Below the pieces are notes generated by a model that worked only from the letters and a program-made list of their open reading frames with translations, was not told the origin of the DNA and did not search any database. From Megalopta genalis (taxonomy: Eukaryota > Arthropoda > Insecta > Hymenoptera > Halictidae), in contig NW_027477532.1 of the NCBI RefSeq assembly GCF_051020955.1, positions 1 to 64,000 of the forward strand: DNA of 64,000 bases. The letters are read 5' to 3'. The position numbers were made by a program, and so were the translations under genes. The stretch's first letter is position 1. Every line of letters starts with the position of its first letter. Below, piece after piece: positions 36,341-49,425 of the stretch.

Positions 36341-38143
36341 TTGTAGCTAAACATTCTACATCGCATTGATTTGCAGTTCAATCATGTGTTTCGCATGGAT
36401 TTGAAGCTATCTCGTTTCTTTCGTCTGCATTGAAGCTATATCACTTATATCGCAAGTCTCTGATGCTAAATGATTTGTTTCGCGTGGATTCGAAGCTAAA
36501 GCTTCTACATCGCATTGATTTGCAGTTCAATCATGTGTTTCGCATGAATTTGAAGCTAATTCTTCTAAATCGCATTGATTTGAAGCTAAATCATGTGATT
36601 CGCTTGGCATTGAACCTAACTCGTTTGTTTCGCCTGCATTTGAAGCTATATCACTTGTATCGTATGTATTTGAAGAAAAATCAATTGGTTCGCCTGCATT
36701 TGAAGCTATATCACTTATATCGCTGGTATCTGAAGCTAAATCATTTGTTTAGCATGGATTTGAAGCTAAGGCTTATACTTCGCATCTATTTGAAGCTAAA
36801 TGATGTGTATCGCATGGATTTTGAAGCTAACTCGTTTGAATCGTCTGCATTCGAAGCTATATCACTTATATTGCAGTTATTTGAAGCTAAATCATTTGTT
36901 CCGCATGGATTTGAAGCTATGCCTTCTACTTTGCATTGATTTGAAGCTAAATCATGTGTTTCGCTTGGATATGAAGCTAACTCGTTTGTTTCGTCTGCAT
37001 TTGAAGCTATATCACTTATATCGCAAGTATCTGATTCTAAATCATTTGTTTCGCATGGATTTGAAGCTAACCCTTCTACATCGCATTGATTTGCAGCTAA
37101 ATCGTGTATTTCGCATGGAATTGAAGTTAAAGCTTCTACATCGCATTGATTTGCAACTAAAACTTGTGTTTCGCATGGACTTGAAGCTAAATCGTTTGTT
37201 TCCCTTTCCTTTGAAGCTATATCACTTATCTCGCAAGTATCTCATGCTATATCATTTGTGTCGCATGGATTTGAAGCTAACACGTTTGTTTCGTCTGCAT
37301 GTGAAGCTATATCACTTACATCTTGAGTGTTTGAAGCTACATCAGTTGTTTCGCATGGATTTGATGCTAAGCCTTCTACTTTGCATTGATTTGAAGCAAA
37401 ATCATGTGTTTCGCTTGGATATGAAGCTAACTCGTTTGTTTCGTCTGCATTTGATGCTATATCACTTATATCGCAAGTATCTGATTCTAAATCATTTGTT
37501 TCGCATGGACTTGAAGCTAATTCGTTTGTTTCCCTTTCATTTGAAGCTATATCACTTATATCGCAAGCATCTCATGCTAAATCATTTGTGTCGCATGCAT
37601 TTGAAGCTAACACGTTTGTTTCGTCTGCATGTGAAGCTATATCACTTATATCCCGAGTGTTTGACGCTACATCAGTTGTTTCGCATGGATTCGAAGCTAA
37701 ACGTTCTACATCGCATTAATTTGCAGTTCAATCATGTGTTTCGCATGGATTTGAAGCTAACTAGTTAGTTTCGCATGCAGCTGAAGCTATATCACCTATA
37801 TCCCAAGTGTTTGAAGCTTAATCATTTGTTTCGCATGGATTTGAAGCTAAACATTCTACATCGCATGGACTTGAAGCTAACTCGTTTGTTTCGCATGCCG
37901 CCGTAGCCATATCACCTATATCCCAAGTGTTTGAAGCTCAATCATCTGTTTCGCATGGATTTGAAGCTAAACCTTCTAAATCGCATTTATTTGAAGATAA
38001 ATCATGCGATTCGCTTGGCTTTGAAGCTATCTCGTTTGTTTCGTCTGCATTTGAAGCTATATCACTTATATCGAAAGTATATCATGATTAATCATTTGTT
38101 TCGCATGGATTTGAAGCTAAACTTTCTACATTGCATTGATTTG
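33876..38143 (+). repeat. Segmental duplication D, copy 2 (offset 5,461 bp)
   Basis: This is the near-identical partner of 28,415-32,683. The clearest private change is one missing T at about 36,430 (TCTGCATTGAAGC instead of TCTGCATTTGAAGC). The near-identity over 4.27 kb marks a recent duplication or an assembly duplication. Confidence 0.9.
36341..38100 (+). repeat. Divergent monomer block D6
   Basis: This is a copy of D5 inside duplication D, with the single-base deletion near 36,430. The plus-strand repeat frame is open for 322 codons at 36,800-37,768. Confidence 0.85.
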
Positions 38144-41100
38144 TAGCTAAATCATGTGTTTCGCATGAATTGAAGCTAACTCGTTTCTTTCGTCTGCATT
38201 TGAAACTATGTCACTTATATCGCATGTATCTGAAGCTAAATCATTGGTTTCGCATGGATTTGAAGCTACACCATCTACATCGCATTGATTTGCTGCTAAA
38301 TCATGTGTTTCGCATGGATTTGAAGCTAATTCGTTTGTTTCGTCTGCATATAAAGCTATGTCACTTATATCGCAAGTATCTGAAGCTAAATCATTGGTTT
38401 CGCATGGATTTGAAGCTAAACCTTCTACATCGCATTGATTTGCTGCTAAATCATGTGTTTCGCATGGATTTAAGCTAACTCGTTTGTTTCGTCTGCATTT
38501 GAAACTATGTCACTTATATCGCAAGTATCTGAAGTTAAATCATTGGCTTCGCATGGATTTGAAGCTAAACCTTCTACATCGCATTGATTTGCTGCTAAAT
38601 CACGTGTTTCGCTTGGATTTGAAGCTAATTCGTTTGTTTCGTCTGCATATAAAGCTATGTCACTTATATTGCAAGTATCTGAAGCTAAATGATTGGCTTC
38701 GCATGGATTTGAAGCTAAACCTTCTACATCGCATTGATTTGCTGCTAAATCATGGGTATCGCATGGATTTTGAAGGTAACTCGATTGCTTCGTCTGCATT
38801 TTAAGCTATATCACTTTATATCCCAAATGTTTGAAGCTAAACCATTTGTTTCGCATGGATTTGAAGCTAAACCTTCTACATCGCATTGATTTGCTACTAA
38901 ATCATGTGTTTCGCATGGATTTAACCTAACTCGTTTGTTTCGTCTGCATTTGAAACTATGTCATTTATATCGCAAGTATTTGAAGCTAAATCATTGGTTT
39001 CGCATGGATTTGAAGCTACACCTTCTACATCGCATTGATTTGCTGCTAAATCATGTGTTTCGCATGGATTTGAAGCTAATTCGTTTGTTTCGTCTGCATA
39101 TAAGGCTATGTCACTTATATCGCAAGTATCTGAAGCTAAATCATTGGTTTCGCATGGATTTGAAGCTAAACCATCTACATCGCATTGATTTGCTGCTAAA
39201 TCATGTGTTTCGCTTGGATTTGAAGCTAATTCGTTTGTTACGCATGCAGTTGAATCTAAATAACGTATATCACAAGTATGTGTAGCTGAACCATTTGTTT
39301 CGCATGGATTTAAAGCTAAACCTTCTACATCGCATTGATTTGCTGCTAAATCATGTGTTTCGCATGGTTTCGAAGCTAATTCGTTTGTTCCGTCTGCGTA
39401 TAAAGCTATGTCACTTATATCGCAAGTATCTGAAGCTAAATCATTGGTTTCGCATGGATTTGAAGCTACACCTTCTACATCGCATTGATTTGCTGCTAAA
39501 TCATGTGTTTCGCATGGATTTGAAGCTAATTCGTTTGTTTCGTCTGCATATAAGGCTATGTCACTTATATCGCAAGTATCTGAAGCTAAATCATTGGTTT
39601 CGCATGGATTTGAAGCTAAACCATCTACATCGCATTGATTTGCTGCTATATCATGTGTTTCGATTGGATTTGAAGCTAATTCGTTTGTTACGCATGCAGT
39701 TGAATCTAAATAACGTATATCACAAGTATGTGTAGCTGAACCATTTGTTTCGCATGGATTTAAAGCTAAACCTTCTACATCGCATTGATTTGCTGCTAAA
39801 TCATGTGTTTCGCATGGATTTGAAGCTAATTCGTTTGTTCCGTCTGCATATAAAGCTATGTCACTTATATCGCAAGTATCTGAAGCTAAATCATTGGTTT
39901 CGCATGGATTTGAAGCTAAACCTTCTACATCGCATTGATTTGCTGCTAAATCATGGGTATCGCATGGTTTTTGAAGGTAACTCGATTGCTTCGTCTGCAT
40001 TTTAAGCTATATCACTTTATATCCCAAATGTTTGACGCTAAACCATTTGTTTCGCATGGATTTGAAGCTAAACCTTCTACATCGCATTGATTTGCTGCTA
40101 AATCATGTGTTTCGCATGGATTTAAGCTAACTCGTTTGTTTCGTCTGCATTTGAAACTATGTCACTTATATCGCAAGTATCTGAAAGTTAAATCATTGGT
40201 TTCGCATGGATTTGAAGCTAAACCTTCTACATCGCATTGATTTGCTGCTAAATCATGTGTTTCGCTTGGATTTGAAGCTAATTCGTTTGTTACGCATGCA
40301 GTTGAATCTAAATAACGTATATCACAAGTATTTGTAGCTGAACCATTTGATTCGCATGGATTTGAAGCTAAACCTTCTACATCGCATTGATTTGCTACTA
40401 AATCATGTGTTTCGCATGGATTTAAGCTAACTCGTTTGTTTCGTCTGCATTTGAAACTATGTCACTTATATCGCAAGTATCTGAAGCTAAATCATTTGTT
40501 TAGCATGGATTTGTTGCTAAACCTCCTACATTGCATTGATTTGCTGCTAAATCATGTGTTTCGCTTGGATCTGAAGCTAATTCGTTTGTTTCGTCTGCAT
40601 ATAAAGCTATGTCACTTATATTGCAAGTATCTGAAGCTAAATGATTGGCTTCGCATGGATTTGAAGCTAAACCTTCTACATCGCATTGATTTGCTGCTAA
40701 ATCATGTGTTTCGCATGGATTTAAGCTAACTCGTTTGTTTCGTCTGCATTTGAAACTATCTCACTTATATCGCAAGTATCTGAAGCTAAATCATTGGTTT
40801 CGCATGGATTTGGAGCTAAACTTTCTACATCGCATTGATTTGTAGCTAAATCATGTGTTTCGCATGAATTTGAAGCTAACTCGTTTCTTTCGTCTGCATT
40901 TGAAACTATGTCACTTATATCGCAAGTATCTGGAGCTAAATCATTGGTTTCGCATGGATTTGAAGCTGAACTTTCTACATCGCATTGATTTGCTGCTAAA
41001 TCATTTGTTTCGCATGGATTTTAAGCTAACTCGTTTGTTTCGTCTGCATTTGAAACTATGTCACTTACATCGCAAGTATCTGAAGTTAAATCATTGGTTT

Positions 41101-41150
41101 CGCATGGATTTGAAGCTAAACCTTCTACATCGCATTGATTTGCTGCTGAA
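38101..41150 (+). repeat. Canonical HOR block between D6 and D7
   Basis: This block includes a run of about 1.1 kb (38,921-40,000) with almost no length variants and a 450 bp internal period. That period carries the GCATGCAGTTGAATC variant (near 39,240 and 39,690), AAACCATCTACATCG and AAGTATGTGTAGC. Length lesions outside it include CATGAATTGAAGC near 38,165 (one base missing) and CTGAAAGTTAAATC near 40,183 (one base extra). Confidence 0.87.
38921..40000 (-). other. Longest minus-strand acidic, Cys-periodic open frame (359 codons; not called as a gene)
   Basis: The minus-strand frame opens with MQTKQSSYLQ and then repeats decapeptides such as ANQCDVEGLA, SNPCETNDLA, SDTCDISDIA and LYADETNELA, ending ETNELG and TAA. 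Most decapeptides carry Cys at the fourth position, an acidic fifth residue and Leu/Ile-Ala at the end. The internal variant STACVTNELA supplies a Cys where the normal unit has none. I see no signal peptide, transmembrane segment or known domain. A shorter relative (259 codons) lies at 55,363-56,142. The frame is open because this stretch lacks 29 bp and 31 bp monomers. It could be a relic of a coding ancestor or chance. No function is proposed. Confidence 0.35.
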
Positions 41151-41980
41151 TCATGTGTTTCGCATGAATTTGAAGCTAATCCTTCTAAATCGCATTGATT
41201 TGAAGCTAAATCATGTGATTCGCTTGGCATTGAATCTAACTCGTTTGTTTCGCCTGCATTTGAAGCTATATCACTTGTATCGTATGTATTTGAAGAAAAA
41301 TCAATTGGTTCGCCTGCATTTGAAGCTATATCACTTATATCGCAGGTATCTGAAGCTAAATCATTTGTTTAGCATGGATTTGAAGCTAAGGCTTATACTT
41401 CGCATCTATTTGAAGCTAAATGATGTGTATCGCATGGATTTTGAAGCTAACTCGTTTGAATCGTCTGCATTCGAAGCTATATCACTTATATTGCAATTAT
41501 TTGAAGCTAAATCATTTGTTCCGCATGGATTTGAAGCTATGCCTTCTACTTTGCATTGATGTGAAGCTAAATCATGTGTTTCGCTTGGATATGAAGCTAA
41601 CTCGTTTGTTTCGTCTGCATTTGAAGCTATATCACTTATATCTTATGTATCTGATTCTAAATCATTTGTTTCGCATGGATTTGAAGCTAACCCTACTACA
41701 TCGCATTGATTTGCAGCTAAATCGTGTGTTTCGCATGGAATTGAAGTTAAAGCTTCTACATCGCATTGATTTGCAACAAAACTTGTGTTTCGCATCGACT
41801 TGAAGCTAAATCGTTTGTTTCCCTTTCCTTTGAAGCTATATCACTTATATCGCAAGTATCTCATGCTATATCATTTGTGTCGCATGGATTTGAAGCTAAC
41901 ACGTTTGTTTCGTCTGCATGTGAAGCTATATCACTTACATCTCGAGTGTTTGAAGCTGCATCAGTTGTTTCGCATGGATT
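41151..41980 (+). repeat. Divergent monomer block D7 (truncated)
   Basis: This block matches the middle of D4, from CATGAATTTGAAGCTAATCC through GAAGAAAAATC (near 41,288), CATCTATTTG, TTTCCCTTTCC and ACATCTCGAGTG. It then returns to canonical sequence. Private changes include ATCTTATGTATC near 41,641 and GCAACAAAACTTGTG near 41,773 (one base missing). The junctions fall at monomer boundaries. Confidence 0.82.
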
Positions 41981-43334
41981 TGAAGCTAAACCTTCTACAT
42001 CGCATTGATTTGCTGCTAAATCATGTGTATCGCATGGATTTTGTAGGTAACTCGGTGCTTCGTCTGCATTTTATGCTACATCACTTATATCCCAAATGTT
42101 TGAAGCTAAACCATTTGTTTCGCATGGATTTGAAGCTAAACCTTCTACATCGTATTGATTTGTTGCTAAATCATGTGTTTCGCATGGATTTAAGCTAACT
42201 CGTTTGTTTCGTCTGCATTTGAAACTATGTCACTTATATCGCAAGTATCTGGAGCTAAACCATTTGTTTCGCATGGATTTAAAGCTAAACCTTCTACATC
42301 GCATTGATTTGCTGCTAAATCATGTTTTTCGCATGGATTTGAAGCTAACACGTTTGTTTCGTCTGCATGTGAAGCTATATCACTTACATCTCGAGTGTTT
42401 GAAGCTATATCAGTTGTTTCGCATGGATTCGAAGCTAAGCCTTCTACTTTGCATTGATTTGAAGCTAAATCATGTGTTTCGCTTGGATATGAAGCTAACT
42501 CGTTTGTTTCGTCTGCATTTGAAGCTATATCACTTATATCGCAAGCATCTCATGCTAAATCATTTGTGTCGCATGGATTTGAAACTAACACGTTTGTTTC
42601 GTCTGCATTTGAAGCTATATCACTTATATCGAAAGTATATCATGCTTAATCATTTGTTTCGCATGGATTTGAAGCTAAACTTTCTACATCGCATTGATTT
42701 GTAGCTAAATCATGTGTTTCGCATGAATTTGAAGCTAACTCGTTTCTTTCGTCTGCATTTGAAGCTATGTCACTTATATCGCATGTATCTGAAGCTAAAT
42801 CATTGGTTTCGCATGGATTTGAAACTACACCATCTACATCGCATTGATTTGCTGCTAAATCATGTGTTTCGCATGGATTTGAAGCTAATTCGTTTGTTTC
42901 GTCTGCATATAAAGCTATGTCACTTATATCGCAAGTATCTGAAGCTAAATCATTGGTTTCGCATGGATTTGAAGCTAAACCTTCTACATCGCATTGATTT
43001 GCTGCTAAATCATGTGTATCGCATGGATTTTGTAGGTAACTCGGTGCTTCGTCTGCATTTTATGCTACATCACTTATATCCCAAATGTTTGACGCTAAAC
43101 CATTTGTTTCGCATGGATTTGAAGCTAAACCTTCTACATCGCATTGATTTGCTGCTAAATCATGTGTTTCGCATGGATTTAAGCTAACTCGTTTGTTTCG
43201 TCTGCATTTGAAACTATGTCACTTATATCGCAAGTATCTGAAGCTAAATCATTGGTTTCGCATGGATTTGAAGCTAAACCTTCTACATCGCATTGATTTG
43301 CTGCTAAATCATGTGTTTCGCATGGATTTAAGCT
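41981..43334 (+). repeat. Canonical HORs with divergent fragment D8
   Basis: Canonical HOR sequence carries a short divergent insert at about 42,335-42,640. It also carries a private 31 bp-derived form, GATTTTGTAGGTAACTCGGTGC, near 42,040 and 43,027. The region matches 56,680-57,860 at an offset of 14,672 bp, including the divergent insert. No gene is seen. Confidence 0.83.
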
Positions 43335-44619
43335 AACTCGTTTGTTTCGTCTGCATTTGAAACTATGTCACTTATATCGCAAGTATCTGAAGCTAAATCA
43401 TTGGTTTCGCATGGATTTGAAGCTAAACCTTCTACATCGCATTGATTTGCTGCTAAATCATGTGTTTCGCATGGATTTAAGCTAACTCGTTTGTTTCGTC
43501 TGCATTTGAAACTATGTCACTTATATCGCAAGTATCTGAAGCTAAATCATTGGTTTCGCATGGATTTGAAGCTAAACCTTCTTACATCGCATTGATTTGC
43601 TGCTAAATCATGTGTTTCGCATGGATTTAAGCTAACTCGTTTCTTTCGTCTGCATTTGAAACCATGTCACTTATATCGCAAGTATCTGAAGCTAAATGAT
43701 TGGCTTCGCATGGATTTGAAGCTAAACCTTCTACATCGCATTGATTTGCTGCTAAATCATGCGTTTCGCATGGATTTAAGCTGACTCGTTTGTTTCGTCT
43801 GCATTTGAAACTATGTCACTTATATCGCAAGTATCTGAAAGTTAAATCATTGGTTTCGCATGGATTTGAAGCTAAACCTTCTACATCGCATTGATTTGCT
43901 GCTAAATCATGTGTTTCGCTTGGATTTGAAGCTAATTCGTTTGTTACGCATGCAGTTGAATCTAAATAACGTATATCACAAGTATTTGTAGCTGAACCAT
44001 TTGATTCGCATGGATTTGAAGCTAAACCTTCTACATCGCATTGATTTGCTGCTAAATCATGTGTTTCGCATGGATTTAAGCTAACTCGTTTGTTTCGTCT
44101 GCATTTGAAACTATGTCACTTATATCGCAAGTATCTGAAGCTAAATCATTTGTTTAGCATGGATTTGTTGCTAAACCTTCTACATTGCATTGATTTGCTG
44201 CTAAATCATGTGTTTCGCTTGGATCTGAAGCTAATTCGTTTGTTTCGTCTGCATATAAAGCTATGTCACTTATATTGCAAGTATCTGAAGCTAAATGATT
44301 GGCTTCGCATGGATTTGAAGCTAAACCTTCTACATCGCATTGATTTGCTGCTAAATCATGTGTTTCGCATGGATTTAAGCTAACTCGTTTGTTTCGTCTG
44401 CATTTGAAACTATCTCACTTATATCGCAAGGATCTGAAGCTAAATCATTGGTTTCGCATGGATTTGGAGCTAAACTTTCTACATCGCATTGATTTGTAGC
44501 TAAATCATGTGTTTCGCATGAATTTGAAGCTAACTCGTTTCTTTCGTCTGCATTTGAAACTATGTCACTTATATCGCAAGTATCTGGAGCTAAATCATTG
44601 GTTTCGCATGGATTTGAAG

Positions 44620-44915
44620 CTAACCCTACTACATCGCATTGATTTGCAGCTAAATCGTGTGTTTCGCATGGAATTGAAGTTAAAGCTTCTACATCGCATT
44701 GATTTGCAACAAAACTTGTGTTTCGCATGGACTTGAAGCTAAATCGTTTGTTTCCCTTTCCTTTGAAGCTATATCACTTATATCGCAAGTATCTCATGCT
44801 ATATCATTTGTGTCGCATGGATTTGAAGCTAACACGTTTGTTTCGTCTGCATGTGAAGCTATATCACTTACATCTCGAGTGTTTGAAGCTGCATCAGTTG
44901 TTTCGCATGGATTTG
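44620..44915 (+). repeat. Divergent fragment D9
   Basis: About ten divergent monomers (TAACCCTACTACATC, GCAACAAAACTTGTG, TTTCCCTTTCC, ACATCTCGAGTG, GAAGCTGCATCAG) are embedded in canonical HORs. The fragment matches the end of D7 and is copied at 50,711-51,006 within duplication E. Confidence 0.83.
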
Positions 44916-46639
44916 AAGCTAAACCTTCTACATCGTATTGATTTGTTGCTAAATCATGTGTTTCGCATGGATTTAAGCTAACTCGTTTGTTTCGTCTGCA
45001 TTTGAAACTATGTCACTTATATCGCAAGTATCTGGAGCTAAACCATTTGTTTCGCATGGATTTAAAGCTAAACCTTCTACATCGCATTGATTTGCTGCTA
45101 AATCATGTTTTTCGCATGGATTTGAAGCTAACACGTTTGTTTCGTCTGCATTTGAAGCTATATCACTTATATGGAAAGTATATCATGCTTAATCATTTGT
45201 TTCGCATGGATTTGAAGCTAACTCGTTTGTTTCGTCTGCATTTGAAACTATGTCACTTATATCGCAAGTATCTGGAGCTAAACCATTTGTTTCGCATGGA
45301 TTTAAAGCTAAACCTACTACATCGCATTGATTTGCTGCTAAATCATGTTTTTCGCATGGATTTGAAGCTAATTCGTTTGTTCCGTGTGCATATAAAGCTA
45401 TGTCACTTATATCGCAAGTATCTGAAGCTAAATCTTTGGTTTCGCATGGATTTGAAGCTACACCTTCTACATCGCATTGATTTGCTGCTAAATCATGTGT
45501 TTCGCATGGATTTGAAGCTATTTCGTTTGTTTCGTCTGCATTTAAAGCTATGTCACTTATATCGCAAGTATCTGAAGCTAAATCATTGGTTTCGCATGGA
45601 TTTGAAGCTAAACCTTCTACATCGCATTGATTTGCTGCTAAATCATGTGTTTCGCTTGGATTTGAAGCTAATTCGTTTGTTTCGTATGCATATAAAGCTA
45701 TGTCACTTATATTGCAAGTATCTGACGTTAAATCATTGGTTTCGCATGGATTTGAAGCTAAACCTTCTACATCGCATTGATTTGCTGCTAAATCATGGGT
45801 ATCGCATGGATTTTGAAGGTAACTCGATTGCTTCGTCTGCATTTTAAGCTATATCACTTTATATCCCAAATGTTTGAAGCTAAACCATTTGTTTCGCATG
45901 GATTTGAAGCTAAACCTTCTACATCGCATTGATTTGCTGCTAAATCATGTGTTTCGCATGGATTTAAGCTAACTCGTTTGTTTCGTCTGCAAGAGAAACT
46001 ATGTCACTTACATCGCAAGTATCTGAAGTTAAATCATTGGTTTCGCATGGATTTGTAGCTAAACCTTCTACATCGCATTGATTTGCTGCTAAATCATGGG
46101 TATCGCATGGATTTTGAAGGTAACTCGATTGCTTCGTCTGCATTTTAAGCTATATCACTTTATATCCCAAATGTTTGAAGCTAAACCATTTGTTTCGCAT
46201 GGATTTGAAGCTAAACCTTCTACATCGCAATGATTTGCTGCTAAATCATGTGTTTCGCATGGATTTGAAGCTAATTCGTTTGTTTCGTCTGCATATAAGG
46301 CTATGTCACTTATATCGCAAGTATCTGAAGCTAAATCATTGGTTTCGCATGGATTTGAAGCTAAACCTTCTACATCGCATTGATTTGCTGCTAAATCATG
46401 TGTATCGCATGGATTTTGAAGGTAACTCGATTGCTTCGTCTGCATTTTATGCTATATCACTTATATCCCAAATGTTTGAAGCTAAACCATTTGTTTCGCA
46501 TGGATTTGAAGCTAAACCTTCTACATCGCATTGATTTGCTGCTAAATCATGTGTTTCGCATGGATTTAACCTAACTCGTTTGTTTCGTCTGCATTTGAAA
46601 CTATGTCATTTATATCGCAAGTATTTGAAGCTAAATCAT

Positions 46640-48537
46640 TGGTTTCGCATGGATTTGAAGCTACACCTTCTACATCGCATTGATTTGCTGCTAAATCATG
46701 GGTATCGCATGGATTTTGAAGGTAACTCGATTGCTTCGTCTGCATTTTAAGCTATATCACTTTATATCCCAAATGTTTGAAGCTAAACCATTTGTTTCGC
46801 ATGGATTTGAAGCTACACCTTCTACATCGCATTGATTTGCTGCTAAATCATGTGTTTCGCATGGATTTGAAGCTAATTCGTTTGTTTCGTCTGCATTTAA
46901 AGCTATGTCACTTATATCGCAAGTATCTGAAGCTAAATCATTGGTTTCGCATGGATTTGAAGCTAAACCTTCTACATCGCATTGATTTGCTGCTAAATCA
47001 TGTGTTTCGCTTGGATTTGAAGCTAATTCGTTTGTTTCGTATGCATATAAAGCTATGTCACTTATATTGCAAGTATCTGACGTTAAATCATTGGTTTCGC
47101 ATGGATTTGAAGCTAAACCTTCTACATCGCATTGATTTGCTGCTAAATCATGGGTATCGCATGGATTTTGAAGGTAACTCGATTGCTTCGTCTGCATTTT
47201 AAGCTATATCACTTTATATCCCAAATGTTTGAAGCTAAACCATTTGTTTCGCATGGATTTGAAGCTAAACCTTCTACATCGCATTGAATTGCTGCTAAAT
47301 CATGTGTTTCGCATGGATTTAAGCTAACTCGTTTTTTTCGTCTGCATTTGAAACTATGTCACTTATATCGCAAGTATCTGAAGCTAAATCATTGGTTTCG
47401 CATGGATTTGAAGCTAAACCTTCTACATCGCATTGATTTGCTGCCAAATCATGTGTTTCGCATGGATTTAAGCTAACTCGTTTGTTTCGTCTGCAAGAGA
47501 AACTATGTCACTTATATCGCAAGTATCTGAAGCTAAATCATTGGTTTCGCATGGATTTGAAGCTAAACCTTCTACATCGCATTGATTTGCTGCTAAATCA
47601 TGTGTATCGCATGGATTTTGAAGGTAACTCGATTGCTTCGTCTGCATTTTATGCTATATCACTTATATCCCAAATGTTTGAAGCTAAACCATTTGTTTCG
47701 CATGGATTTGAAGCTAAACCTTCTACATCGCATTGATTTGCTGCTAAATCATGTGTTTCGCATGGATTTAACCTAACTCGTTTGTTTCGTCTGCATTTGA
47801 AACTATGTCATTTATATCGCAAGTATTTGAAGCTAAATCATTGGTTTCGCATGGATTTGAAGCTACACCTTCTACATCGCATTGATTTGCTGCTAAATCA
47901 TGGGTATCGCATGGATTTTGAAGGTAACTCGATTGCTTCGTCTGCATTTTAAGCTATATCACTTTATATCCCAAATGTTTGAAGCTAAACCATTTGTTTC
48001 GCATGGATTTGAAGCTACACCTTCTACATCGCATTGATTTGCTGCTAAATCATGTGTTTCGCATGGATTTGAAGCTAATTCGTTTGTTTCGTCTGCATTT
48101 AAAGCTATGTCACTTATATCGCAAGTATCTGAAGCTAAATCATTGGTTTCGCATGGATTTGAAGCTAAACCTTCTACATCGCATTGATTTGCTGCTAAAT
48201 CATGTGTTTCGCTTGGATTTGAAGCTAATTCGTTTGTTTCGTATGCATATAAAGCTATGCCACTTATATTGCAAGTATCTGACGTTAAATCATTGGTTTC
48301 GCATGGATTTGAAGCTAAACCTTCTACATCGCATTGATTTGCTGCTAAATCATGGGTATCGCATGGATTTTGAAGGTAACTCGATTGCTTCGTCTGCATT
48401 TTAAGCTATATCACTTTATATCCCAAATGTTTGAAGCTAAACCATTTGTTTCGCATGGATTTGAAGCTAAACCTTCTACATCGCATTGAATTGCTGCTAA
48501 ATCATGTGTTTCGCATGGATTTAAGCTAACTCGTTTC
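46640..48537 (+). repeat. Nested 1,202 bp offset duplication
   Basis: About 46,640-47,335 is repeated at about 47,842-48,537 (offset 1,202 bp), including TTTAACCTAACTCG-linked sequence, GACGTTAAATC and CATTGAATTGCTGC. The same arrangement is present 6,091 bp downstream, so the nested duplication predates duplication E. Confidence 0.83.
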
Positions 48538-49425
48538 TTTCGTCTGCATTTGAAACCATGTCACTTATATCGCAAGTATCTGAAGCTAAATGATTGGCTT
48601 CGCATGGATTTGAAGCTAAACCTTCTACATCGCATTGATTTGCTGCTAAATCATGCGTTTCGCATGGATTTAAGCTGACTCGTTTGTTTCGTCTGCATTT
48701 GAAACTATGTCACTTATATCGCAAGTATCTGAAAGTTAAATCATTGGTTTCGCATGGATTTGAAGCTAAACCTTCTACATCGCATTGATTTGCTGCTAAA
48801 TCATGTGTTTCGCTTGGATTTGAAGCTAATTCGTTTGTTACGCATGCAGTTGAATCTAAATAACGTATATCACAAGTATTTGTAGCTGAACCATTTGATT
48901 CGCATGGATTTGAAGCTAAACCTTCTACATCGCATTGATTTGCTGCGAAATCATGTGTTTCGCATGGATTTAAGCTAACTCGTTTGTTTCGTCTGCATTT
49001 GAAACTATGTCACTTATATCGCAAGTATCTGAAGCTAAATCATTTGTTTAGCATGGATTTGTTGCTAAACCTTCTACATTGCATTGATTTGCTGCTAAAT
49101 CATGTGTTTCGCTTGGATCTGAAGCTAATTCGTTTGTTTCGTCTGCATATAAAGCTATGTCACTTATATTGCAAGTATCTGAAGCTAAATGATTGGCTTC
49201 GCATGGATTTGAAGCTAAACCTTCTACATCGCATTGATTTGCTGCTAAATCATGTGTTTCGCATGGATTTAAGCTAACTCGTTTGTTTCGTCTGCATTTG
49301 AAACTATCTCACTTATATCGCAAGGATCTGAAGCTAAATCATTGGTTTCGCATGGATTTGGAGCTAAACTTTCTACATCGCATTGATTTGTAGCTAAATC
49401 ATGTGTTTCGCATGAATTTGAAGCT
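48538..49425 (+). repeat. Partial copy linking duplication E copies
   Basis: This ~0.89 kb linker matches about 43,644-44,531 at an offset of 4,894 bp, including GAAACCATGTCAC, CTGAAAGTTAAATC and CGCAAGGATCTG. One private change is GCTGCGAAATC near 48,944. It places a partial third copy of the left end of duplication E between the two full copies. Confidence 0.83.

Larger units (their letters stand above)
43335..48537 (+). repeat. Segmental duplication E, copy 1 (offset 6,091 bp)
   Basis: This ~5.2 kb segment matches 49,426-54,628. Shared rare markers are CCTTCTTACATCGC (43,579 and 49,670, one extra base), GAAACCATGTCAC, CTGAAAGTTAAATC, CGCAAGGATCTG, the divergent insert at 44,620-44,915, TATGGAAAGTATATC and CGTCTGCAAGAGAAAC. 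A private difference is TATGCCACTTATATTG near 48,257 versus TATGTCAC in copy 2. It contains a nested 1,202 bp duplication. Confidence 0.9.

Noticed and set aside
24380..37768. Plus-strand Leu/His/Arg-rich open frames up to 322 codons as real proteins
   Set aside because: They follow from a 30 bp unit lacking a stop in that frame. They have no domain, signal or distinct ends, and are broken elsewhere by length variants.
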